From positions 7,458,156 to 7,522,155 of the forward strand of contig JADWOT020000008.1 in assembly GCA_036345935.2 (NCBI GenBank): a DNA stretch of 64,000 nt, in the 5' to 3' direction. Position numbers and translations under genes: made by a program. Positions 37,171-47,993 of this stretch are shown here, one piece after another. The first letter of the stretch is position 1; every line of letters begins with the position of its first letter. Source of the DNA: Taenia hydatigena. Lineage: Eukaryota > Platyhelminthes > Cestoda > Cyclophyllidea > Taeniidae. The notes below the pieces were generated by a model. That model made no database searches and was not told the origin of the DNA. It saw nothing but the letters and a program-made list of their open reading frames with translations.

Positions 37171-38607
37171 CTAATTGCGACAGGCCGAGATCAGCAATCT
37201 ATTGCGGCGACTGAGAGCGCGATCCAAGGTATGTTCTGCTAAATGGAGGCTTGAACTAATGTGACTTGGTGAAATGCTAGCGAGTGGTGGAGGAAGGCAG
37301 TGAACAGACTTTTGCACTGACGGTGGCGGAATGCTCGCCTCTTCCGTTCGGGTTTGAGAAATCAAAAAATTTCCACCCCTGTTGCATATATGGTGTCCTG
37401 GTGTACAGGAGAGATCGTCCATCTTCTCCATAGGTAAGACTTTTATTTTTGGTTCTTCGTTCCTTAGTGGCTGATGGGAATACTTACTTGGCTCATATCT
37501 TGTGATCGTTGATGGAATAGAGTACTTAATTGGCGAGCGAAGCGATTGCCGCTGCATTTTAAGTGGACTGTCTGACAGACTTGCAACCAAACGACTTCGT
37601 GTGGGAGGTGCCTTGTATTCTTCTAGTCGTTTTGCCCTCAACGCGGGATCCAGTCCGACTATTTCTGATCGTGATGAGCTCGGAGGATCCCACAAATTTG
37701 CATTGACTGACTCTAGTTGGTTGAAATAGTTTCGAGAGAAGTGACAGCCCTCCACTTGCTGTTGATTTTGTTTTGCCTCATCGTTATGGATTTTCGCTAC
37801 ACATGCATAATCGGAGAGATCCTTATAATTTGCTTGATATTCTGATTGTAGCCGCCTACGACGCGGTTCGGGTCTTAACTCTTCTTTCCCATTTTGAAGA
37901 ATTTGAACGGGTTCTTTAGACTGTACGGGAGATGATGGTACTTTACTTACTCGTTCTTTAGGCTTTGACTTTGGCTGTTTATTCTCGGATGTCTCTCTTC
38001 TCTTTGTATCAGCTTGGTTTTTTGCTGAGCTAGCCCTATTTTGGCTATAAATGTAGGCTGGTTGTGGACTAAAAGATCGTTGGTACTCTGATCTTTTCGG
38101 AGGGGTTGCTTGTGGCGAGTCACGTGGAATATCAAGTTTTAACTCTGGCCAACTTTCAATTGGTTTTTTTTCTTTTGATCTAGTACGAGGCTTTAAGTGA
38201 TGCTTTTTATGGTTTTGCTTAGTGGGATTTTTAATCTCCACCGATCCGTCTGATTTTGGCCTTTGGGGTGATAGCGCTTGTGCATCAGCCAACAATAAGT
38301 TTTGTCGCTGACGAGGTGCGGATTTCGAACGCCTGTAAAGGATGTTTGGGTAAGCGATTTGCGAATGACTCCGACCATGAATAATGAAGAAAGGGTCTTC
38401 TGTGGTTTCTTTTGTCTGAGACTCGGAACCCCATAAACTGTATGAATCACTTTGCTCAAAATGGCGTTTATGTTGAAAGTGCGGTTCAAATATTTGTTTT
38501 GTACTTCCAACACGCTTCATTGGGGCAGCATTTAACCAGGTCTTTTCCCAATTATAAGCATTGTCGTATTCGGTCATCTCATATTGCAATCCTAAACAAT
38601 AGCGCAT
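37171..38607 (-). CDS. Basic, low-complexity protein with MDM1-like SEYQ repeats
   Basis: A long frame of up to 478 codons with no intron needed. The sequence is rich in Ser, Arg, Lys, Pro and Gln and appears mostly disordered, with no transmembrane segment. It contains four spaced tyrosine motifs: MTEYDNAYNWEKTW at residue 11, RSEYQRSFSPQPAY, LQSEYQANYKDLSDY and LEEYKAPPTRSR. These resemble the repeat that starts LSEYQRNFLWKK and recurs through MDM1, a centriolar microtubule-binding protein; the first copy also sits at the N-terminus as in MDM1. An AG acceptor at 38592-38593 means the exon may start at 38591 after an upstream first exon. The other possible start is the in-frame ATG at 38577-38575. 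The frame is certainly coding by length and composition; the MDM1 link is inference from short motifs. Confidence 0.7.
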   Translation of the reverse strand: MRYCLGLQYEMTEYDNAYNWEKTWLNAAPMKRVGSTKQIFEPHFQHKRHFEQSDSYSLWGSESQTKETTEDPFFIIHGRSHSQIAYPNILYRRSKSAPRQRQNLLLADAQALSPQRPKSDGSVEIKNPTKQNHKKHHLKPRTRSKEKKPIESWPELKLDIPRDSPQATPPKRSEYQRSFSPQPAYIYSQNRASSAKNQADTKRRETSENKQPKSKPKERVSKVPSSPVQSKEPVQILQNGKEELRPEPRRRRLQSEYQANYKDLSDYACVAKIHNDEAKQNQQQVEGCHFSRNYFNQLESVNANLWDPPSSSRSEIVGLDPALRAKRLEEYKAPPTRSRLVASLSDSPLKMQRQSLRSPIKYSIPSTITRYEPSKYSHQPLRNEEPKIKVLPMEKMDDLSCTPGHHICNRGGNFLISQTRTEEASIPPPSVQKSVHCLPPPLASISPSHISSSLHLAEHTLDRALSRRNRLLISACRN

Positions 38608-39629
38608 TCAAGTAAATTTGCTTGGAGGTAGCCAGTATCGGCCAAAAAATCACATGCTTTAAAAACATTCCACTTTGTTTTGAGGATAACGATGGCGATG
38701 ATTATTGCACCTACACTCAATATCTGTTAAGACCTTGATATTCTGTCCGAAAATACATTGCAACATTTTGATAATTTATAAGAGCATAAAAGGTCACTTT
38801 TTTAGAGCTACAATTCAAAATATTCAACCGCACATTGAGTGAGTCTTAGAAATCGAAGCAGTTGATCAGTCGAAATGTAAGTTGTGCAATGAGATGCGCC
38901 AATAGCAGCATAAAATTACTTAGGTAAGAAAAATAGATCAGTTTAAATGCACATTATGGCAAAAGAGACATTTCAACAAGACAGTAAAAACAAATGCACA
39001 CAACTATTAATTACTAATATTGTAATGAATAAGCTTGTCGCAGCTGATAATGTATATCTACAAAGGTAAATAGGTTTCCATCCACCATCGATGGGTCTTG
39101 AATTACTTTAAGGGGAAGAGGTTATTCCTGTTTAAAAATGTGGATTTGTGCATGCAGATAGCAACTTATAGACAAAATTACCTTTTCAAAGAAGGCAATA
39201 ACGTCCGTGTAAATAAAAGAAGCCAATAAGAGCGAAAACAGTCATTCAAATAAAAATCTCAAGGTTGCCAAAATATAAAGATCATTGTTCGCGTTTGCGG
39301 CAAGTAACAGTGATTTCATAAAAATCAATGCATGCTAATGTAATGCCAATTTGTATCAACTTACCCGTACAGGCTTTATTAGCTTACCGAACAAATTGTT
39401 TGCGATTTCATGCTAACTGTAGCATTAGGGCGCATTAATTTTGTTATGCCGAAAAATCATTTTGCATTGGTTTATCTGTTATTTGTTTATTTTAATTACA
39501 ATTTTTAATCATATGTTTAAATTTGTCCCGGGCTTACTAGTAGAGGGACAGAGGTGGGATTCTTGAATTTGTGTGTGTCGCGCGTGTCGTGTAAAACATG
39601 CCTTGCGTATCGCAATAACGTTCAGGATA
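38608..39629. other. Divergent intergenic region between MDM1-like gene and MTA
   Basis: About 1 kb of AT-rich DNA between two genes transcribed away from each other, so it should contain both promoters. The part next to 38607 may be the first intron of the minus-strand gene. No specific element can be named. Confidence 0.4.
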
Positions 39630-42600
39630 ATGACGTCGAACAACATATATAGAGTTGGAGGTGCGTATATTTGCTGCGTACATTAAATTTATAAGCATTT
39701 TGTGGGTGTTTAATTGTTATTTTGGCTGGCAGTCTATAGCACTTAGTGGACTTTGTAAGCTTTACTCGTTGCATTTAGCTTTTTAAGCATCGTTACTACC
39801 CTGCCTACCTTTACTGCGTCTTTTGGTCCCTAAATTTCGTTTTTTTTTGCCTCTGCAACGGGGTATTTTGCTTTTGACGCTCCTAGTATCTGGTCTTGTA
39901 GCATGGCTCTTCCGATTTTAGATTGTGTTTATTTTGAGGAATCTGCTTCTGCCCCCTATCAAATTCGTAGGATCGAAGAACTTGATAAAGTTAGTGGAAA
40001 TGAGGTGGATGTAAAAGTACGATGTTTCTACCGTCGGCGGGATCTTCCTTCGGACCTTAGTGAACTTCATCCACGTTCGTTTTTCGTTATGCGTAACTCA
40101 TTTTTTACAGAAAATTTATTGGTTGATGGGCTCTCGGATGCTCAAATGCACCAGCTTAGCCAGCGAGAACTTTTTGTTTCCCAGCATGTTGAAATTCTCC
40201 AGGCTACGCACATTCGAGGAAAGTGTAACGTGAACATGCGGGACGATATTGTGGAAGAAAACTTACAAGCTTTGCTAGACAGGGAGGACACGTTCTTCTA
40301 TCAACTGTCTTATGATCCTGTAAAGAGAACTTTGCAAGCAGAGAAAGGGTGCATCCGTGTTGGAAGCGATTTCCAGGCGACTATTCCCGATCTTATTGGT
40401 AAATAAATATTGAGTCTTTTCCGCACACAAATTAATAGCTTACTTGAACTTCTTTGTTCAGGAGCGATTTTTTGGTCACTTCAGCTTAAATTCACTGGGT
40501 TTCCATTGCATTTGCATGATTAACTTTAGTTTCAATCCCTTCTTCTCAAGATTGCAACCAAATTAATGCCAATCACAAAGAACATGATCGGGAAACTCGA
40601 ATATGGTCACCTCCGTCGTCATCCGTCCTTTCTTCTTCTGATATCGACGCGTATCTCACAATGTGCAAGTCACTAGCCACGTTGGCCCGTGCCAACTACG
40701 CGCCTTCGTCCCTACGTCATCCCAGTCTCATCTCGGCTGCAGCCTGTGCCTCTCGCGATACTACTCACCAGCTGGCTATGGATACTTTGCAAGAGGCTGG
40801 GCACTCTATTCCGAAGGCCCTAAAAGTTCTCGCTCCCCCAGATCAGGCTCCAATTCTACGGCTAGATGAAATGGAGAAATGGTCCATTACTGAAGGCAAC
40901 CTATTTCAACAGGGACTTCAGAAATTCGACAAATCTTTTCGTGAAATCCAGAAAGCAATGCTACCTTGGAAGCCTCTCGAGGTGGGTCTTTAATCCTCTT
41001 TCTGCAATTTAAGGTGACAAGTTTGCCTACTTTGTTTTGGATCAGACTCATCTTTCTTGTCTTTGATGTTGTTAGTGCTTCCGTATCGATCTCTGTAATC
41101 TATAAACCGCTATTCAATCTAGCATTTTTCTCTGACTTTCGTAAGGTCACTGATGTACTGTTCGTGCTTCAGAGCCTGGTTGGTTTCTACTACATGTGGA
41201 AGACGACAGATCACTACTTACAGCAAAAGCGAGCCAAGGGCATTGATGAGTCGGAGCGTCGACTGAAGCAGATTTACATTAGCAATTACAGCAAACCTAA
41301 CCAGTCTGTGCTGTACCCTGCCGGTCGCGCTGATGCTCCCATCACATGCGAGGGCTGTGAGGTCAGCACAACCCCCCAATGGTACGCTCTTGGTGCCTCA
41401 CCTAACGTCCTCAAGGTCTGCTCTAACTGCTGGTCCTATTGGAAGCGCTACGGTGATCTCAAACACATTTCAGTCTATGGTGAGTGGATCGCGCACTTTC
41501 GGCCTTTCCTAACTCTTCTCTCAATCGTCTGTCCACATCGATTTCTTTCTCCACAGATAAGTTGGGCCCACTGACCATGGTGTACAAGTGTCCGCTACAG
41601 AATTGCGATGAAGAATTTGATGAGAAGATTAACTTGGTTCTCCACTTGGATGCCAGGCACCCGCAGTTTGGTAGTGTTTGTGCCAACCAGGTCCAGCCGA
41701 CACCCTCCACTCGCATTATCAAATGCCCTACCGTCAGTCGCAACGCTAATTTCTTCTTCCTCTCTTCCCCGAACCTGCGCTTCTCGCGTCGAATGGAGAT
41801 AGGGCGACAATGCCGGCAGCGCGCCCGGCGGCCCTTCAAACCCATCGTGCTGGAGATGGCAGTGTTGAAGGCCCTGCTGGTCTCACGCCTTGCCGCCCAC
41901 CCTGATCTCCTCTCACGGCTTGCTGCTGCTGTCTACGAGAAGAAGCCGAAACCTTCTAGGGAGGCAGCTGCTGAGCGTTTGCTGTCCTTCGTTAGAAAAC
42001 TCACGCCTTTTAATGAGATTGAATTCGCCACTAGGTTCGTTAATGTTGGTCTTCTCCTTCACCCATCCAATTAAGTTCTATTCCTTAACAGATTTTTGTT
42101 TTTTTTTCAGTAAAAGAGGTATGTCCAATTGTTCTCCAATCTTTTTCGGAAATCACTCGTCTTCGAGTATGTTGTCAGTTGAATCCCTTGTGTGAAGGCC
42201 TCACTGAGTTTCTTCCCATCGCTATCTTGCCAAAAATCTGTTTTATTCCCGTTGTTACTAATTAATGCAATAATAAATCAATCGTTTCATAGTTTAAAGC
42301 TAAGACGTCGTCAAGTGAGTGCGTGTTTATAAAAATGCTTTTATATGAACCAATTACTTCATTGCTGGGTGGACTTATTCATTCACTTTGCGTAAGCGTT
42401 ACATGGGTTACTGACATTGGCTCTCGGCATTGTCTAACACCTGCGTCTTTTACTGCTAAGTTTTTTATGTTTTACTTCAGATCCTTCAAGTTTTGCAGTG
42501 GCAAATTATTCGAACTGTTCCCCTGCAGCATTAGTAGTGGTCGATGGGAAAAGTGATAGCAACCTCCTTCCCTCCAACTCCACCCTCAGTATTGCTGTGC

Positions 42601-42858
42601 CCTCGACAAACTCCAGAGCCGAGACTCTAATGTTTCATGCGACCAAAAATTTGAAGTATGTTTTACTTTAAACTTTTAAGTAGCATTGTGTTTGCTTGAA
42701 GCATGTGCTTGTGCCCCCCCCATCGTTGTAGAAGAAAACGTCGAGAAATGGTTTCTTCCAAGGATTTACATCGGCTTTGTCGTCGACCCTGGTCAACTGA
42801 AGTCCTTACCAATGATCTGAATTCAAGGCCAAATGAAAATAATGCGAAGAATCAGTAA
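39630..42858 (+). CDS. MTA: MTA family (metastasis-associated) NuRD subunit
   Basis: MTA proteins scaffold the nuclear NuRD chromatin complex, binding HDAC1/2 and RBBP4/7. Eight exons join to one 677-residue frame: 39630-39660, 39922-40398, 40551-40981, 41173-41479, 41557-42034, 42111-42118, 42481-42655 and 42732-42858. Domains in order are BAH (CVYFEESASAPYQIRRIEEL, CFYRRRD, ATHIRGKCNV), ELM2 (IRVGSDFQATIPDL), SANT (MEKWSITEGNLFQQGLQKF, FYYMWKTTDHYLQQKR) and a GATA-type finger (CEGCEVSTTPQWYALG, CSNCWSYWKRYG). A C2H2-type finger (CPLQNCDEEF, HLDARH) follows, then RARRPFKPI, which matches the RBBP4-binding KRAARRPYKPI motif of vertebrate MTAs. The tail has RKRREMVSSKD. The first exon encodes MTSNNIYRVGD, matching the MTA start. 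The 8-nt exon is needed to keep frame; skipping it gives a stop 26 codons later. Confidence 0.92.
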
Positions 42859-43280
42859 TATCAGCAATATTCGGCATTTTTGACCAGCTTCTTCGCATTA
42901 GCTACGCATTTGTAAATTACGGCTGCTGGATAGTGTCGGTAGATTCTTGTCCGCAAACCACAACACCAAACGTTTTTTCCACACCCGCTATACACTCCCT
43001 CATTCTCTCCTGAGTGTACCTGTCTTTTTTATCAACAAAAATGTGTATAGTAGGTTCTCATAATGCTCCTCTTTCACTGTTTTGATTGGCGCGTCAAAAC
43101 TTGCCTATCTACCTCCATCGGCATAAATGTGATGTGTTCCTTATTGGTTCATAATAATTAGTTGTACTAGCTCATGTGGCAGGTGGATTATTTGATCTTA
43201 GAACGCGGATGCACGCTAAGGGTGTTCTTGATCTCAGGGTTGTTACGCCTTTTTAGATTTTGACCCAAAATTGAATTAAT

Positions 43281-43286
43281 AATAAA
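43281..43286 (+). promoter_or_regulatory. Polyadenylation signal AATAAA (MTA gene)
   Basis: AATAAA about 420 nt after the MTA stop codon, the clearest plus-strand signal before the next repeat. Confidence 0.4.
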
Positions 43287-44457
43287 GGTGTGTTTTGAAT
43301 TATGTCATTTTAGGGCAATAAGTCATCATTATGAGGCCACGGTAGAAACGTGGTAGGCAATTCAACAGGCTTCACCGAACTCAAGCCGTAGAGTGACAGA
43401 GTGGTCACAGCTTTGTGGTTGCAAAAATTCATGTATTTCATTACAAATTGGATTTCTGGCTGACCTCAAAACTATTGTTTGCGAATTTCCGATTTTGCGG
43501 ACACAAATGGCATTTACCATAGCGGCGTTGCCATTTTTTCTCGGCAAGAATGATGGCACAGATCCATTACCTTGACTTAAAATTGGATTTCAGAACCATT
43601 GCCATTAGCAACAGTTCTCTCTTCTGGATACAGAACTTATTTTAAGAATTTCCTTTCGCATAGACTCATTCTTAATTTCCTTAAGGTGCGCATCCAGCAA
43701 TATGACGGGTATTGCTACAAGACATGCTTGAATGAACTGCCAATTAGTGTTGATTGCACCATCGCATAGGTGATATTGTAGTAAGGTTATGATTTCACTT
43801 CCTAACCATCTTCTTTTATCTTTTTAAAAACAATCTGCCTACCTCAGATTTGTATTTCGCAATAATTGAGCATCACACACTGGAGAGGAGTGAAAAGCTG
43901 TAGTTGAATCGACCATCACGGTCAGTCATGCCGACAAATGGTTGAACCTAAGGTCGGAGGGATGTGTGTATGCGTGCGGACACATAAACCAGCAGCTTAA
44001 ATGTCGACAGCATGACCCATTATCGAGCCAAAAAATCGTGACACACGATGACCCTTTTGTGCTGCCGTCACTTGGTGCTTGCAGTAACAAATAAACGCAT
44101 TGGACAGTGCTTACTGCTGTCCAGTAGAATCATGAATACCCAAGAACTTCAATTCCATCACCGGAAATGCCTTTTCTGATTGTCCATTTTCACTCGTCTA
44201 ATTGTAACTTAGGATTCGGCTCTGTCAGCCTCCTAAGGGTTCGTGGTAGGCATTCTATTAAGTTGCCATTTGTCTCAACCCGGCAATTTAGAAAAAAAAG
44301 AAGACAAATCAAGTCGACGCAGGAAGTCCACACTCCGCGCTATTTCTTAAATGCAGGCCTTTAGTAGGCCTATTTTGGAAGTGGAACGGATTTCTGCTAG
44401 TGTTGTAGAAGAAATCTACCACCGCTATTTTTTTATTTTCTTAGCTATTATAAGTCA
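43287..44457. other. Intergenic, no gene recognised
   Basis: Short frames only, none with a family signal. Confidence 0.35.
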
Positions 44458-45370
44458 TAATTTAACGCGTTAACTGCTTGATAAACTCTCAGTTTTGGTG
44501 AAGTATCACTTAGGAGCTCTGCCATGACTTCTAGTGCGTCGGCAATGCATATCCTCCACAGGCATCACGTCTTTTTTCGTCCTCAAGGAAGTCTATGGGT
44601 GTCACAATAGTGGCAGCGAAAGGTGAACACGATCGTAAAGGACATCTCTACTTCTACCCTGTGGATGCGAGTTTCCTTAACACCCCCTAGCAGAAGGGCT
44701 GGAAATGATGTCAACACTCCGTGTCTTACAGGAATGCTCTCAACAATTGTCGTGACAATAGCGGTGGCCGTGAACTATCTGGAAAGGTCAGTTACGAAGC
44801 TGCCGTCCACTTCACGACCAGCTAGATAGAGCCGGACAGTAATAAAGGGAGAAATAAAGTGGCAGGGCACAAAAAATATTTTAAATTATCTTAGACCCCA
44901 ACCCTTCTTATATGCCTCTGCTTTTGGGCCAGCATGTCCAAGACCTGGGAGGGAGATGCGTGATGGTGAGCACATTCTTCCATTCCCTAATGCAGTTCCC
45001 ACACAGACCGAAACGCCAAATTCAATTGAAGAACCAAGAGGGATCAGCGGTGCTGCGGTCAAATCGTCTCAATTACACCCGGTTTCGATGACTGACTCCA
45101 TTGGTTAGTCAGTGTTTTTCCCAATAGCATCGACCTCATTGCAATGGTCACTGGGGGGCCCACCAAGGGGAAGAAGAGGGTCTGTGTAATACCTTGATTG
45201 TTTGTTTAAGTCTCAGTTTTGTTAAAGGGCTGCTTTGTGTCTCTGCCATAGTACCTTCGTTGGGTAGGCTGGCCTCCGAGCCAAACCTGTAGACACAAGC
45301 CCTTCTGTACGTCAGCAATACATTATTCTGCCCAAGTATATGAACTTTTTCAAGAACCGAGCTAGTAGCA
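44458..45370 (+). mobile_element. Older TRIM-like element, LTR-PBS-internal-PPT-LTR
   Basis: A decayed LTR ends at about 44606 (GGGTGTCACA). It is followed by the PBS-like TAGTGGCAGCGAAAGG, which parallels TTGGTGGCAGCGGAAAG in the main family. The internal region of about 570 bp is noncoding and holds a purine-rich tract AAGGGGAAGAAGAGGG next to the second LTR (about 45185-45370), which starts TGTAATACCTTG and shares GTAGGCTGGCCTCCGAGCC with the main family. The first LTR start is approximate. The internal sequence is otherwise different from the main family, so this is a separate, older lineage. Confidence 0.6.
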
Positions 45371-47183
45371 AAGAGTATATGATGCACAAAGCAATGGCAT
45401 TCAAGAGAAAACGCCACCGTCTCCGTGGTTTCGGCTAGACTTAGGGAGCTTCACTTGTTCCTCCCTTGATAACGGAACCAATTTACCACTCAAAGTATGA
45501 CGGTGCATTCTCCTTAAAAATGCTTCCAGACCGGAATTTCTCAGCCTTTTAAAATCCTTCTTTGTTAGTCCTGGGTAGAGGTAATTTGCATTCGAAAACT
45601 GGTGTTTGACTATCCCAATTACGCCCAAGTATTATCCACAGCGCCGTTCAGACCCTAGGCTCTTAAAGGCGGTTGGGTTAATGGTCTTCCTCATCTGCGA
45701 AATCATGTCACAAGGAGGTTGGTTGAATTTACAATAATAAAACGGTTGTAAGGCGTTCTTGAAACCCCGTCGAAAAAAAAACTATAAATGGAACGTGTGT
45801 TTTGCTGCTGGAAGTGGTAGATTTCCCCTTGAGAATATAGTAACGACGGTGCATTCAAACGAGCCAACCCAGTTAATTCCACCTTCCTCAAATATATTTA
45901 TCGATGTCGGGAAGTGAATTTTTTCGTTTCTAATACTGAAGTAGTTATGCTGTTGAGAAAGGAAACTCTAATTTGTTGATGGTGGAATCAACACTGTGGC
46001 TATCTTCCACATCTACTGTTTTACATAGTCCAGCAGCTGGTTTCAAATCCCAGCTGTGGAGGGCCATTCGCGATAGAAATTTAAGCCTATTTTACACTTG
46101 GCAGTCACCCATAATGATTCGCCCCATAATCTGATTGACGTTATCTCTAAACGCAATTTTTTACCGTGGATTTTTTTCCCACGCAGTGCACTAATACGAA
46201 AACGTCACCAACAGAGCAAGCAAACATGATCACGTTATTCCCATGGTTACGGTTTAGGGAGTTTTGAAATATTAATGGGTAGAATGCTCGCATTAATTGT
46301 ACCTGACCGCTGGGATTGTTTCGACCGCGGCTGCATGCGTTTTGGGGAACATGAAAAGTAGCAGCGAAGAGAGACAACTACAGTTGCTCCTGTTTTAACC
46401 TTATCCTTTTGATGATTCGTGCACTAAAAAATTATTTTTCTCCGCGGTCACTGGACGGAAGTACGGATATGTGGACGTTGCCAAGGGGTCGTTCGCATCA
46501 GTAGTAAGGGGAAACTGTTGAAATTGAAAAGTAATTAAAAATATGCGCTTAAGAAGTCGAAGAAGAAGAGTGCACCGACCTGGTTGGCTTAAGGATAAGA
46601 TCCACAGAACTTTTCGATCGCTGTGTGATTTTCGGATCAGACTTAGCTCAAAGAAAGGTTATTCGAGTTTACCTGATGCGCACCAGATTCTTCTTTCTGA
46701 AATGATGGTTATAGGGGTCGACGAGGCATTGTAGATGTGTGGCAAAGCAGTTACTGCCTTCTATAGGTAAGGAATTTTAGCTCAAGTTTGTGTATTAATA
46801 GGCGGTGTTTTTTCGTTGAGCACTAAATTTAAGTTAGAATTTGGATTTATTAGCTTTCAGTTCCATTTGCCCTCCAGATGCAGTTGTGGTTAGGTGAATT
46901 ACCCCCCTCCTGGCCAAATGTATGTTCTTTGATGGGAATGTATTTTTAGTGTTCAACTTATTGCGTATTGATGAACTAGCTGATATAGTTTAGTAGCTTT
47001 TTTTGCTACAGAGGCAATAGACGCTCTCTAGATGCTACCACTAAGAGACAGGAGCTAAAACCTGGTGTTCGAGGTCACTGCTTAAAATGAAGGCAGTTAT
47101 CGGTGGAAAGGAAGTGCTCTGTCATGATTGGCCACTCGGTTAACCTTCTTCTTACGAGTCCAACTATGCACCATCCCCTTCTC

Positions 47184-47221
<38 letters not shown>

Positions 47222-47222
47222 T
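47184..47222. repeat. (AAT)n microsatellite
   Basis: About 12-13 uninterrupted ATA/AAT units, expected to vary in length between isolates. Confidence 0.9.
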
Positions 47223-47977
47223 CGGATGGTAGATAATGTTAATAAAACTCCAGCACGTAATGTACCCTCAGACTTATTGCCGACCGCAATCTGAACCGCC
47301 TTCAATGTAAGTCAGGTGTCACCTTCAGTGCATGTACAGGCACCTTAAGGTATATCCCATTTCGTTTGGACTTGGTGTGTAAAACATGTTAGCTAGATTA
47401 CATAATATGCTCAACATAAATGAAGCAATCATTGTAACCATCCCTTTCCATGGCGTTTTAAATGGAAAGCACCAGTACCAGTGGAACGTAATATGTTCCC
47501 CCTTTTTCGAATTGCCAGTGCTGAAAACTTCTGTATTTCTAGCGCTGCATAAGATATTGGTGACATCCTAGTTGAATTTCAATTCTCCCTACTTTTGACC
47601 TGTACTCTTGAGTAACTAAATGTGAATCTTTAACCGATATTTATCCCACCTTTTAATGTATTCATTTATCACCGTCTCGGGCATCATTCACTCGGTTTGT
47701 ACTATTACGGGGCTGCAAGCATCTGCCCTAAATCCAAGGGTCACCAACACACCACATTGGTTTTATCAGGAGGACTAAATCTGGCAAATCACGATTATTA
47801 ACTATGACGGTGCGTGTCCTTGACCTGAGTCCAGACACTGGGGTGAAAAATATGATGGCTCGTTGTTCGCCACGCTATTGGTTGTTTAGGCAATGCGTGA
47901 GTCAGCGGTCAGCGCATGGGCGGTAGGTGATTGGTTGAGATGACACTAGTTGGGATGTGTGTGCGGACGTGCGAATG

Positions 47978-47993
47978 GAGAGAGAGAGAGAGC
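47978..47993. repeat. (GA)n microsatellite
   Basis: An uninterrupted GA/AG run of about 16 bases in a locally GC-rich stretch (47930-48130). Confidence 0.8.

Noticed and set aside
42323..42556. 77-codon frame ending at 42556 as the MTA 3' end
   Set aside because: It is what results if the 8-nt microexon is skipped; the alternative frame continues through two more exons to a basic MTA-like tail.
46030..46065. tRNA T-arm-like sequence GGTTTCAAATCCCAGC
   Set aside because: No D-arm, anticodon arm or acceptor stem could be found around it.
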